Assembly: GCA_041685915.1 (NCBI GenBank)
Contig: JAWLEV010000013.1
Location: 1 to 41,336 of the forward strand
From: JAWLEV01 sp041685915
Lineage (GTDB): Bacteria; Chloroflexota; Anaerolineae; UBA1429
Length of the DNA: 41,336 nucleotides
Reading direction: 5' to 3'
The number at the start of each line of letters is the position of its first letter. Position 1 is the first letter of the stretch. Below the pieces are notes generated by a model. That model was not told the origin of the DNA. It saw only the letters and a program-made list of their open reading frames with translations, and did not search any database. This document shows, piece by piece, positions 16,253-24,189 of the stretch. The translations under genes were made by a program, and so were the position numbers.

Positions 16253-17155
16253 CTACTTGGCGCGCGGATGTGTTTCGTCGTAGACCTCTCGCAGGTTATC
16301 CTTGGTGTACACCTGAGTGGTGGAGACGTTGGCGTGTCCCAGGAGACCCTGCACCCTGCGTACGTCGGCGCCACCGTTCAGCAGGTGTGTGGCAAAGGAA
16401 TGACGCAGCGTGTGGGGCGTCACGGAATCGTCCAGGCCCGCCTGTCTCACATATTTCTTGATAATCAGCCACAGACCCTGGCGCGTGAGGCGGTGCCCCC
16501 GGTGGTTCAGCAGCAGCGCGTCCTCATCCTCCTCCTCGTCCTGCAACAGTTTTGGGCGCCCCTCTTCGATATAGGATTGTAGGGCGTCCACGGCCCGAGG
16601 ATACATGGGGATGACCCGTTCGCGATGTTCGTTCCTGGAGCTAACACAGTGCACGCAGCCGTTCTTTGTATCCACGTGCTCGACGTCCAGGGCTACCACT
16701 TCGCTCACGCGCATGCCCGTGGCGTAAAGCAACTCCAGGAGGGCGGCGTCGCGTACGCTGCGACATCCGGTTCCTTTTAGAGGGGCCTTGAGTAGCCTCT
16801 CCACCTCTTCCACCGATATGGAGGTGGGCAGGTACTTGCGAACCTTTGGAGAATCAAGGGTGGCACTGGGGTTCTCCTCCAAGAGGCCGTTGTTCGTGAG
16901 GTACCGGAAAAAGGATTTTGTCGCTGCTACCTTGCGGGCTACCGTGGAAGAGGCGTACTCGCGTTCGTTCTTGAGGACATCCACGTACCTGGCGAGGCAC
17001 TTCTTGTCCACGTCGTTCCACGCCTCTACCTCTGTCCTTTCCTCCACAAAGTCCAGGAACTGGTTGAGGTCGTTGCGGTACGCCACGATGGTGTTGTCGG
17101 AATAGCCCTTTTCGACTTGTAAGGAATGAAGAAAGTCTTTGATCTGTTGTTGCAT
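16253..17155 (-). CDS. Tyrosine recombinase of the XerC/XerD type with altered catalytic lysine
   Basis: 300-aa site-specific recombinase; the family resolves chromosome dimers at dif sites. It has an N-terminal SAM-like core-binding domain (1-90) and a C-terminal catalytic domain. Catalytic residues seen: Arg149 (ATGMRVSE), His248 and Arg251 (HTLRHSFATHLL), His274 (LLGHANVSTTQ) and nucleophile Tyr283. The beta2-beta3 hairpin, where Xer proteins have GKGxKxR, reads SSRNEHRER (172-180), two residues longer and with no Lys; Arg174 may substitute. It may be the host XerC/XerD or another Xer-like protein. No phage or integron genes are nearby. AGGAG precedes the ATG by 8 bases. Confidence 0.88.
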   Translation of the reverse strand: MQQQIKDFLHSLQVEKGYSDNTIVAYRNDLNQFLDFVEERTEVEAWNDVDKKCLARYVDVLKNEREYASSTVARKVAATKSFFRYLTNNGLLEENPSATLDSPKVRKYLPTSISVEEVERLLKAPLKGTGCRSVRDAALLELLYATGMRVSEVVALDVEHVDTKNGCVHCVSSRNEHRERVIPMYPRAVDALQSYIEEGRPKLLQDEEEDEDALLLNHRGHRLTRQGLWLIIKKYVRQAGLDDSVTPHTLRHSFATHLLNGGADVRRVQGLLGHANVSTTQVYTKDNLREVYDETHPRAK

Positions 17156-17261
17156 AATAGATTCTCCTCGTGTTCTTTATACTACCCAAGAGGACTGCAT
17201 AATTTTACCACCACTTTTCATAAGGACAAAACGCCCTCTTGTCTGCTGTGGAATCTTTTCT

Positions 17262-17290
17262 TTGCTCTCACGCGTCAAGCCGCGTATACT
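17262..17290 (+). promoter_or_regulatory. Promoter of the 145-aa conserved protein
   Basis: TTGCTC (17262-17267), 17-bp spacer, TATACT (17285-17290). It gives a leader of about 28 nt with the ribosome site GAGGAGGT before ATG 17325. Confidence 0.55.
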
Positions 17291-17324
17291 CTTTTGGTAT
17301 TTCAGAGACCCTTTGAGGAGGTAT

Positions 17325-17762
17325 ATGGCTCGCGTTATCAACGTCAGGAATCCCGGGAAGCTACGCCATCGGGCGCGTCGAACGATTGCCGAGATATTGC
17401 GTCGCCTCATGTCAAAGCCCGCCCTCGATACCCAGGCCCGCGATATGGCCGCTACCGTGGTCTTTTGCCTCAGGGATATCGCCAAGACCACAGAGGCTAC
17501 CACTACAGCCTGGGAAAAGCGAAACTATTTTCTCAAGGCGGATCGCTTTCGCCTGCAATGGGAGTGGGTTATTCCCACGGCCGAGAATCTGAGTGATGTG
17601 ATTATCAAAGGACGATGGGAATGCTTGCCTCGGGAACTGGCCGAACTGGCGCCCCACTTTTCCGATATTCGCGTTGCCAGGATGACGCGCGACCCTTCCA
17701 CCTGGCAGGGCAACTATCGACGTCTGTTGGCACAGCATGACGAGCCCACCCAGGAAACCTAG
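17325..17762 (+). CDS. Uncharacterised helical protein, 145 aa
   Basis: Basic, mostly helical, cytosolic protein of 145 aa. The N-terminal part is a Lys/Arg-rich block (NPGKLRHRARRTIAEILRRLM), then a helix with FCLRDIAKT, then the pattern AWEKRNYFLKADRFR, and a C-terminal segment with RDPSTWQGNYRRLL. No cysteine pair, signal peptide or membrane helix. I recall similar proteins from Chloroflexota annotated only as hypothetical, but I know no function; the basic N-terminus would fit a ribosome- or nucleic-acid-associated protein. GAGGAGGT lies close before the ATG, which fixes the start although the frame is open to 17139. Confidence 0.75.
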   Translation: MARVINVRNPGKLRHRARRTIAEILRRLMSKPALDTQARDMAATVVFCLRDIAKTTEATTTAWEKRNYFLKADRFRLQWEWVIPTAENLSDVIIKGRWECLPRELAELAPHFSDIRVARMTRDPSTWQGNYRRLLAQHDEPTQET

Positions 17763-17799
17763 CAAGAGCGTGTGGGTGGAAGAGATAAACCTCGAGTCT

Positions 17800-18714
17800 T
17801 TAGTTGATGGCGAGTTCTATTACGGGATTGCGTAGCGTTCCAAGCTCCTCGAAGGTGATCTCGATGATGTCTCCTTCTTGCAGGGAAAAAGCGTCCGGCG
17901 GTACGATCCCCGTCCCCGTCATGACAAACACGCCCTTGGGAAAGCTGTTGCAGCGTCCCAGGTAACTCACCAGGTCGCTGAGGGGGCGATGGATACTGGA
18001 CGTGTGTGTCTCACCACAAAAGACCTGCTCGCCTTCTCTTTCGACGATACACTCTACAGCCTGATCCAGAGGATCCAGGTCCTTGGCCAGCCGCACAAAG
18101 GGGCCCAGAGCACAGCAGCGATCATAAACTTTGGCCTGTGGAAGATAGAGGGGATTCTCGCCCTCGATTTCCCGCGAACTCATGTCGTTTCCCACCGTGT
18201 ATCCGATGACTTCCATCTGCGGCGTCGCCACCAGTACCATCTCGGCTTCGGGCACGTTCCATTGGGAATCTCCCCGAATGGCCACCGCCTCTTCTGGCCC
18301 CACCACGCGATGGGGCGTGCTCTTGAAAAAGATCTCGGGACGCGCCGCGTCGTACACGCGCCCATAGATGGTCGGCTCTCCCGATTCGCGCATGCGCGCC
18401 TCGCGACTCATCTCGTAGGTGACGCCGCAGGCCCACACCTCTTGCTCATCCAAGGGGGCTGCCAGTCGTATCCCGGTATCGTCCTGCAGTAGGTCTTCTG
18501 CTGTGGAGATGGGCTCCAGTTCGTCAGGCATCTGCTCCAGCGTGGAGAGCGCTTGATCCACATTCCCCGCAGCCGACGTGAGCCAGGCACACATATTCGT
18601 GTATTGGCGGCGACCCGAGGCAGTTAAATCATAGAGTTCGCTTTTGCAGATCAGGCCAAGATGCGGTGCTGCCTCACGTCTTCGAAAGCGACACAAAGAG
18701 AAATCGGGGACCAC
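17800..18714 (-). CDS. Fumarylacetoacetate hydrolase family protein
   Basis: 304-aa enzyme of the FAH superfamily, whose members cleave, decarboxylate or dehydrate 2-oxo acids with a divalent metal. Seen: an N-terminal domain (1-90), the core entry CGVTYEMSREARMRES near 95, FFKSTPHRVVGP near 130, and the metal-binding Glu pair in VPEAEMVL near 155, followed by GYTVGNDMSSREIEGENPLYLPQAK and the final TGTGIVPP...GDIIEI block. The GVTYExSRExR segment resembles 2-keto-3-deoxy-sugar-acid dehydratases, so a role in sugar-acid breakdown is a guess. The start is GTG at 18714, with AGGAGG 4 bases upstream and a near-consensus promoter before it. It converges with the 145-aa gene. Confidence 0.85.
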   Translation of the reverse strand: MVPDFSLCRFRRREAAPHLGLICKSELYDLTASGRRQYTNMCAWLTSAAGNVDQALSTLEQMPDELEPISTAEDLLQDDTGIRLAAPLDEQEVWACGVTYEMSREARMRESGEPTIYGRVYDAARPEIFFKSTPHRVVGPEEAVAIRGDSQWNVPEAEMVLVATPQMEVIGYTVGNDMSSREIEGENPLYLPQAKVYDRCCALGPFVRLAKDLDPLDQAVECIVEREGEQVFCGETHTSSIHRPLSDLVSYLGRCNSFPKGVFVMTGTGIVPPDAFSLQEGDIIEITFEELGTLRNPVIELAIN

Positions 18715-18767
18715 AATCCCTCCTTAGTAATTTTACAAGAAATCCTGTTGTCTCATAAACCGTCTAC

Positions 18768-18796
18768 ATTATATGTCGTTTGTGTCTGGGTGTCGA
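18768..18796 (-). promoter_or_regulatory. Promoter of the FAH-family gene
   Basis: On the minus strand TCGACA (18791-18796), 17-bp spacer, TATAAT (18768-18773): 11 of 12 consensus bases. The predicted start lies near 18761, about 47 nt before the GTG start. Confidence 0.75.
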
Positions 18797-18882
18797 GTGC
18801 GGGATCGTGAGGATGTGGACGATGGGCTGTGGAGAGATCCGCGTTGCCCGCCGCCATAAACCCGATTGCGATGAGTATAAAA

Positions 18883-18913
18883 AGCGTGAACGTGTTCCCC
18901 ACACGTTCACGCT
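18883..18913 (-). terminator. Rho-independent terminator of the marR - ABC operon
   Basis: Read on the minus strand: a 13-bp perfect stem (18901-18913 with 18883-18895), 5-nt loop, then a run of T (complement of 18878-18883). It begins 31 bp after the last ABC gene. Confidence 0.9.
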
Positions 18914-18943
18914 GCCTCTGGCACGGTTGGCACAGGCATGACC

Positions 18944-20764
18944 CTACGCGGGAATTGCCTCTGTGGACAGGAACTGGGTGCGATAGAGCTCGGCATAGAC
19001 ACCGTCATGGGAGAGGAGTTCCTCGTGCGTTCCTCGTTCCACGATGCGGCCCTCGTCGATTACCAGGAGGGTGTCAGCCCGCTGCACGGTGGCCAGGCGG
19101 TGGGCGATGACGAGAGAAGTGCGCCCGGCCATGAGTTGCTGCAGTGCATCCTGTATCAGCGACTCTGTGTGCAGGTCGACGCTCGACGTCGCCTCGTCCA
19201 GTACCAGTATGTTCGGGGAGGCCAGGATGACCCTTGCCAGGCACACGAGTTGCCGCTGTCCCAGGGAGAGGTTTGTGGATCCCTCCAGTATCTTGGTGTC
19301 ATAGCCTTGCGGCAGACGCGAGATAAAATCGTGCGCATTGGCCGCTTTGGCTGCCTCGATTATCTCCTGACGGTCGGCATCGAGATTTCCAAAGGCGATG
19401 TTGTAGGCCAGGCTCCCCTGGAAGAGAAAGGGTTCCTGGGGGACCACCCCCAACTGCTCGCGCAGAGAACTGATCTCGAGATCGCGAATGTCGATACCAT
19501 CGATGCGGATGGAGCCGGAAGATACATCATAGAAACGCATCAGTAACTGGGCGATGGTGGTCTTGCCGGCGCCCGTGGGCCCCACCAAAGCGACGGTTCT
19601 ACCCGGTTCTATCTCAAAGCTCACATCCTTGAGTACGGGGACGCCGGAGACATATTCAAAGTCCACCTCCTCAAAGGCCACATGCCCCTTTGGCGATGAG
19701 AGGGTGCGGGGCTCGGGCGGATCCTGGATTTCAGGTTCCTGTTTGAGGATGCCTATGATCCGCTCGCCGCCCGCCATGGCCGCCTGCCAGGTATTAAAAA
19801 TCATGCTCAGGTCGAGTATGGGCTGGAACAGGCGCGACGTATAGGTTAAAAAGGCCACGATGACGCCCAGGGTCATCGTCCCATCCATCACCGCACGGCC
19901 GCCAAACCACAGGATGATCGCCGTGGCCGAGACGCTCAGGAGCTCCATGATGGGCGTAAAAAAGGAGGAGAGCATGGTGGCCTTTATCTGCGCATCGCGG
20001 TTTTCCTGATTCACCTCATCGAATTCCTCGCTGGTGCGATCCTCTTCGGAAAATGCCTGGATGACGCGCATGGCATCCAGATCCTCAGCCAGACGCCCGG
20101 TCAGTTCGCTGTTTTTTGCGCGCGTTTTGCGATAGGCCACGCGGGCCCGCTTGCCAAATTGCCAGGCCGCAATGCCCATGACGGGCAGGACGGTGAAGGT
20201 CAACAGGGCCAAGCGTGCGTTGATGATGATCATCACGGTGACGATGCTCACCAGGATCACCACATCGCTCAGCAGGGATATGATGCCCTGGGATAGCAGT
20301 TGGTTCACCACACCCACATCGCTGAGCATACGCGCGATGAGGGAGCCCGTATCGTGTTGGTCCAGATAACTCATAGAGAGCACCTGGTAGTGGCGGAATA
20401 GCCTCCCCCGCATGTCCCGCAGTACGTCGTTTCCCACCTCGCTCAGGACATAGCGCTGCCGCCATGTTACCAGGAAATCCGTCCCATAGGCTGCCAGGAT
20501 GAACAACGCCATCCAGGTTAGTCCCATCAAGTCCTGATTGGCTATATAGTTGTCGATGGCCCTTTTGATCAGATAAGGCGTCAGCAGGGCGAGGCCCGAA
20601 CTGACGAGCATGAGGGTTGCTCCCAGCGCGAGTTTTTTCTTGTGCGGCTCCAGAAACTGGAGCAACTCGCGGGTCAGATTCCAGTCGAATCCTCTTCCTT
20701 CTGTGTCCTTGTAGTGGTGACCATGTACGTGTGGGGTGCGAAATGATCCAGGACTGAAACTCAT
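18944..20764 (-). CDS. ABC exporter half-transporter, consensus-ATPase subunit
   Basis: 606-aa type IV ABC exporter subunit: about 45 cytosolic residues, a six-helix membrane domain (to about 330), then an ATPase domain. Motifs: Walker A GPTGAGKTT near 395, signature NLSLGQRQ near 500 (second Gly of LSGGQ is Leu), Walker B LVLDEATSS near 520 with the catalytic Glu kept, and H-loop IAHR near 553 with His kept. So this subunit carries the catalytic Glu but a degenerate signature, the mirror image of its partner upstream. Its start codon overlaps the stop of the partner gene by 4 bp (ATGA). The pair likely exports a drug-like or lipid-like molecule under control of the MarR protein. Confidence 0.93.
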   Translation of the reverse strand: MSFSPGSFRTPHVHGHHYKDTEGRGFDWNLTRELLQFLEPHKKKLALGATLMLVSSGLALLTPYLIKRAIDNYIANQDLMGLTWMALFILAAYGTDFLVTWRQRYVLSEVGNDVLRDMRGRLFRHYQVLSMSYLDQHDTGSLIARMLSDVGVVNQLLSQGIISLLSDVVILVSIVTVMIIINARLALLTFTVLPVMGIAAWQFGKRARVAYRKTRAKNSELTGRLAEDLDAMRVIQAFSEEDRTSEEFDEVNQENRDAQIKATMLSSFFTPIMELLSVSATAIILWFGGRAVMDGTMTLGVIVAFLTYTSRLFQPILDLSMIFNTWQAAMAGGERIIGILKQEPEIQDPPEPRTLSSPKGHVAFEEVDFEYVSGVPVLKDVSFEIEPGRTVALVGPTGAGKTTIAQLLMRFYDVSSGSIRIDGIDIRDLEISSLREQLGVVPQEPFLFQGSLAYNIAFGNLDADRQEIIEAAKAANAHDFISRLPQGYDTKILEGSTNLSLGQRQLVCLARVILASPNILVLDEATSSVDLHTESLIQDALQQLMAGRTSLVIAHRLATVQRADTLLVIDEGRIVERGTHEELLSHDGVYAELYRTQFLSTEAIPA

Positions 20765-22524
20765 TCTTGTCCTCCCATAGGAGATGATTGGACACGCTGC
20801 TTCTCGGGTCTGAGCTGACGATAGTAGATCTCGGCATAGACTCCAGATTTTTGCAAAAGATCCTCGTGCCTTCCCTGGGCTATCAGTTTGCCGTCGTCGA
20901 TGACGAGGATCTGATCCGCGTTACGTACTGTGGAGACACGCTGGGCGATGATGATCGACGTGCGATCCTTCATCAAGTTCTGCAACGCTTTCTGGATCTG
21001 CTGTTCGGTCTCTGTATCCACGCTGGAGGTGGCATCGTCGAGGATGAGGATGCGGGGATCGAGAAGCAGGGCCCGGGCGATGGCGATGCGCTGTCTCTGC
21101 CCACCAGACAATGTGACTCCTCGCTCACCTACCGGCGTGTCGTATCCCTCGGGAAAACTTTGGATAAAACCGTGCGCCGCGGCCGCTTTGGCTACCTCCT
21201 CGATCTGCTTCTGGGTCGCGTCCGGCTGGCCAAAGGCAATATTCTCACGTATGGTGCTGCCGAATAGCATCGTCTCCTGCAACACCATACCGATCTGGGA
21301 ACGCAGGGATTCCAGCGTTACCTCGCGGATATCCGTGCCATCCACCTTGATGGCCCCTTCCGTGACGTCATAGAACCGTGGAATCAGGTTGATGATGGTA
21401 CTCTTGCCCGATCCAGTGGGGCCGACGAGGGCCACCGATTCGCCCGGGGCGATGTGAAAGGAGATATTCGAGAGCACCTCGATATCCTCGGTATAAGAGA
21501 ACGAGACGTCTTCGAAGGTGATGGTCCCTTCTACCGTTTCCATTTCTCGTGCATCGGGAGCTTCCTCGACCTCCGACTGGGCGTCGAGTATCTCAAAGGC
21601 CCGCTCCGCGGAGGCGCGCGATTCGCCCAACATGTTGGCGATAAACCCCATACGCCGCATGGGCCCCACCAGTTGTAGTACGTAACTGTTAAAGGCCACC
21701 AGTTCGCCCAGGGTTAGGACGCCACGCATCACCATCCGCCCTCCTACCCAGAGGATGATCACCGTGCCGATGCTGGCCAAAAAGACGATAAAGGGTCTGG
21801 AAAAGGCCCGTATGCGCGCCATATCCATGGAGATGTCATAGATGGTATCGTTCTCGGCACCGAAGCGTCTTATCTCGGCCGGCTCTTCGGCAAAGCCTCG
21901 TACTACACTTGCGCCCTCCAGATTTTGCTCCAGGCGCGACGTGAGTTCGCCCATCCTGTCCTGACGCTCGTGCCACATGGGATGGATCTGGCCGATAAAG
22001 CGATTTACCGTGATGCCGATAAAGGGCAGCGTGCTCATGGCCAGGGCCGCCAGCGCGGGTTGCATTCTAAAGAGTATCACCGTGGTCCCGACCATCAGCA
22101 CTATGGAATCGACGAGGCGCAGAAACAGCCGCCCCGTGACGCGGCGCACGTGTCCCACGTCGCTGGTCACGCGGGATAGGAGCTGTCCGGCCTGGGTCCG
22201 ATCGTGGTATCTGAAGGATAGGTCCTGTAGTTTGCGGTAGATCTCGTTGCGCATCTCGTAGGCGATACTTTGGGAGACGCGTTCGGTGAGGAACCTTTCG
22301 CCGAAACGAAAGACCCCCTGTATCAGGATGGTCAGTAGCAACAGGAGGATGGACTGTAGCAGCACCTCGACCTGTTGTTCGGCGATGCCCACATCGATTA
22401 TGACGCGCGTGATCTGGGGGGTGATCAGGCGGATACCGTTGATTCCCAACATGCAGAGATAGGCCACTAGCTCGCTCAACCAGAACGAGCGCATATAACT
22501 CAGGATGCGTAGCATCGTTGTCAT
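20761..22524 (-). CDS. ABC exporter half-transporter, degenerate-ATPase subunit
   Basis: 587-aa ABC exporter subunit with a six-helix membrane domain (to about 315) and an ATPase domain. Walker A GPTGSGKST near 368 and the signature LSGGQRQ near 471 are canonical, but the Walker B Glu is Asp (LILDDATSS near 493) and the H-loop His is Gln (IIAQRVSTV near 526). Subunits with these changes pair with one having a degenerate signature, as in the known heterodimeric exporters TM287/288, BmrCD and LmrCD. It begins 18 bp after marR and overlaps the next subunit by 4 bp, so the two are made together. Confidence 0.93.
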   Translation of the reverse strand: MTTMLRILSYMRSFWLSELVAYLCMLGINGIRLITPQITRVIIDVGIAEQQVEVLLQSILLLLLTILIQGVFRFGERFLTERVSQSIAYEMRNEIYRKLQDLSFRYHDRTQAGQLLSRVTSDVGHVRRVTGRLFLRLVDSIVLMVGTTVILFRMQPALAALAMSTLPFIGITVNRFIGQIHPMWHERQDRMGELTSRLEQNLEGASVVRGFAEEPAEIRRFGAENDTIYDISMDMARIRAFSRPFIVFLASIGTVIILWVGGRMVMRGVLTLGELVAFNSYVLQLVGPMRRMGFIANMLGESRASAERAFEILDAQSEVEEAPDAREMETVEGTITFEDVSFSYTEDIEVLSNISFHIAPGESVALVGPTGSGKSTIINLIPRFYDVTEGAIKVDGTDIREVTLESLRSQIGMVLQETMLFGSTIRENIAFGQPDATQKQIEEVAKAAAAHGFIQSFPEGYDTPVGERGVTLSGGQRQRIAIARALLLDPRILILDDATSSVDTETEQQIQKALQNLMKDRTSIIIAQRVSTVRNADQILVIDDGKLIAQGRHEDLLQKSGVYAEIYYRQLRPEKQRVQSSPMGGQE

Positions 22525-22542
22525 GAAAACGTCACCTCACGT

Positions 22543-22986
22543 CTAGTTCTGCTCGACCCCGGCGATCTCGGACAGGGTGGCGATGGCTTTGTCGATATGT
22601 TCCAGTTCCTCTACGGGCAGTTCCGGCAGCTTGACCCGCATGCGCCAGATGGTGCCCATGGGAGCCCGGGCGGCGATCTCGCGTCCTGCCTCGGTGGGAT
22701 CGACGAGAACTTTGCGGTTATCCTTCTCACAGCGCCGCCGCCGTATATAGCCGTCACGTTCCATGCGTTCCAATAGCTTTGAGGTGCTGGCGTCGCTGAT
22801 ATAGAGGAGGTTGCTCATCTCGCCCACCGTACACGTTCCGACCCGTAGCAGATGGCGTAACACGGCGAGTTGCCGTCCAGAGATACCAAACTCTTTGCGA
22901 AGTTTGTGACCGTACCGATGTTGATAGCGGAGTAGGGAGAGGTATCGGTTTAGAATGGAGGTGCTCAATTCATCCGCTTTGCTCAC
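22543..22986 (-). CDS. MarR family transcriptional regulator
   Basis: 147-aa winged-helix protein. The N-terminal dimer helix is followed by the helix-turn-helix region (ISGRQLAVLRHLLRVGTCTVGEMSNLLYISDASTSKLLERMERDGYI, about 35-80) and the wing RRRRCEKDNRKVLVDPT. Family members repress an adjacent efflux or detoxification operon until a small ligand binds. It starts at GTG 22986, with GGGAG 6 bases upstream, and leads a marR - ABC - ABC operon. Two candidate operator sites lie at the predicted start of transcription, so autorepression is likely. The inducer is unknown; the single wing Cys could sense oxidation but this is not established. Confidence 0.92.
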   Translation of the reverse strand: MSKADELSTSILNRYLSLLRYQHRYGHKLRKEFGISGRQLAVLRHLLRVGTCTVGEMSNLLYISDASTSKLLERMERDGYIRRRRCEKDNRKVLVDPTEAGREIAARAPMGTIWRMRVKLPELPVEELEHIDKAIATLSEIAGVEQN

Positions 22987-23038
22987 AAAAAACTCCCGCC
23001 TATAATATTGGATGGACTAAAGGCTAGCATGCGAATGA

Positions 23039-23065
23039 TTAGTATGCTAACTATTAGGACGCTAA
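23039..23065. promoter_or_regulatory. Tandem MarR operator candidates
   Basis: Two 12-bp half-palindromic sites, TTAGTATGCTAA (23039-23050) and TTAGGACGCTAA (23054-23065), share the pattern TTAG-N3-GCTAA and start 15 bp apart. They lie directly downstream of the -10 of the marR promoter, over the predicted transcription start, so bound MarR would block initiation. Confidence 0.7.
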
Positions 23066-23067
23066 TT

Positions 23068-23095
23068 ATTATACGTTTATCAAGGGGAATGTCAA
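23068..23095 (-). promoter_or_regulatory. Promoter of the marR - ABC - ABC operon
   Basis: On the minus strand TTGACA (23090-23095), 16-bp spacer, TATAAT (23068-23073): both hexamers perfect. The strength suits an operon held off by a repressor. Confidence 0.85.
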
Positions 23096-23199
23096 GTCAA
23101 AATTGTGCCGGCACTTTTTTCGCCGGGAATGCCAGAACTCGGAAATCGAGGGTGGGGTGTACAGACGCGTAATCGTCGCTCTGAGGGGAGGCGAGCTTA

Positions 23200-24057
23200 T
23201 TGAGGGCTGAGACGAAGACGACGCGACGGGCCTTTTTAACTGCCCTTGGTGCGGCCGTGGCTGGCGGCGCCGTGGCCGTGGGAGGGTATCATTATTGCGC
23301 CCATATGGAACCGCAGTCGCTGAGCGTGGAACGGGCGAGGGTCTCCCTGGAGAATCTGCCTCCTGCGTTGGAGGGATTGACGTTGGTACAGATGAGCGAT
23401 TTTCACCTGTACCCCTTTACGAAAATCGATCTTGTACGCCGGGCGATCGACCTGACGAACGATCTTGGAGCGGATCTCGTGCTTCTCACGGGGGACTATG
23501 TTTTTGCAGAGCCGCAGGCGATCTTTGACTTGGCGCCAGCGCTCGCCGATCTGGAAGCGACGTTAGGGGTATTCTCTGTGTTGGGGAATCACGATCTTTG
23601 GACCGATGCGCGAATGATAGAGAGCGGTTTGGAGCGGGCGGGCATTCCTGTCCTGCTGAATCGGGGGATGGAACTCCAGGTTGGCGGACAACCCCTTTAC
23701 GTGGCGGGTTTGGACGACGGATGGAGTGGACATCCCGATCTGGGCAGGGCCCTGGCCCATCGCTCTGGGGATGTGCCCACCATCCTCCTGATGCACGAGC
23801 CCGACTGGGCGGACGAGGTGTCCCGGGATGGGCGCGTTTCCCTGCAGCTCTCGGGGCATAGCCACGGTGGCCAGGTTCGCGTGCCAGGTATCGGGGCGCC
23901 CATCCTTCCGCGCTTTGGGCGAGAATACGATCAGGGATTGTATCGGGTGGGGGAAATGTGGCTTTATACCAACCGGGGGATTGGCGTGATCGCCCCGCCA
24001 TTGCGCTTTCGGTGTCCCCCAGAGATCACAGAGATCACGCTGGTGAGGCAAAGTTGA
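23200..24057 (+). CDS. Tat-exported metallophosphoesterase, YkuE-like
   Basis: 285-aa phosphoesterase exported in folded form. The N-terminus has a twin-arginine motif TRRAFLTAL (Arg9-Arg10) and a hydrophobic core to about 30. The calcineurin-like metal-binding blocks are complete: DFH (67-69), GDY (98-100), GNHD near 129-132, LMHEPD near 199 and SGHSHGGQ near 222. Homologues such as Bacillus YkuE act at the cell wall or membrane; others hydrolyse lipid-linked pyrophosphates. The actual substrate is unknown. The start is TTG at 23200 with GGAGG 8 bases upstream; no ATG in frame would keep the Tat signal. Confidence 0.9.
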   Translation: MRAETKTTRRAFLTALGAAVAGGAVAVGGYHYCAHMEPQSLSVERARVSLENLPPALEGLTLVQMSDFHLYPFTKIDLVRRAIDLTNDLGADLVLLTGDYVFAEPQAIFDLAPALADLEATLGVFSVLGNHDLWTDARMIESGLERAGIPVLLNRGMELQVGGQPLYVAGLDDGWSGHPDLGRALAHRSGDVPTILLMHEPDWADEVSRDGRVSLQLSGHSHGGQVRVPGIGAPILPRFGREYDQGLYRVGEMWLYTNRGIGVIAPPLRFRCPPEITEITLVRQS

Positions 24058-24069
24058 CGCCGCACCTTG

Positions 24070-24098
24070 TTTACAAATATCCATAGATACGCTAGAAT
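24070..24098 (+). promoter_or_regulatory. Promoter of the helical protein - SPFH unit
   Basis: TTTACA (24070-24075), 17-bp spacer, TAGAAT (24093-24098), starting 13 bp after the metallophosphoesterase stop. Confidence 0.6.
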
Positions 24099-24189
24099 AC
24101 CGACGACGAGGTCGTTATTCGGAAGATGAGCACGTCATTGATGAACAGACTCTCTTTTTTATGTCCCCATGCACAAGAGGAGGCGGGCG

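Noticed and set aside
16253..17155. The Xer protein as an integrase of a mobile element
   Set aside because: No phage, integron or conjugation genes, no flanking tRNA and no direct repeats are seen, and it sits next to a housekeeping gene.
18721..18760. Possible ACAA...TTGT inverted repeat in the leader of the FAH-family gene
   Set aside because: Only 4 bp of each arm match, which is expected by chance in AT-rich sequence.
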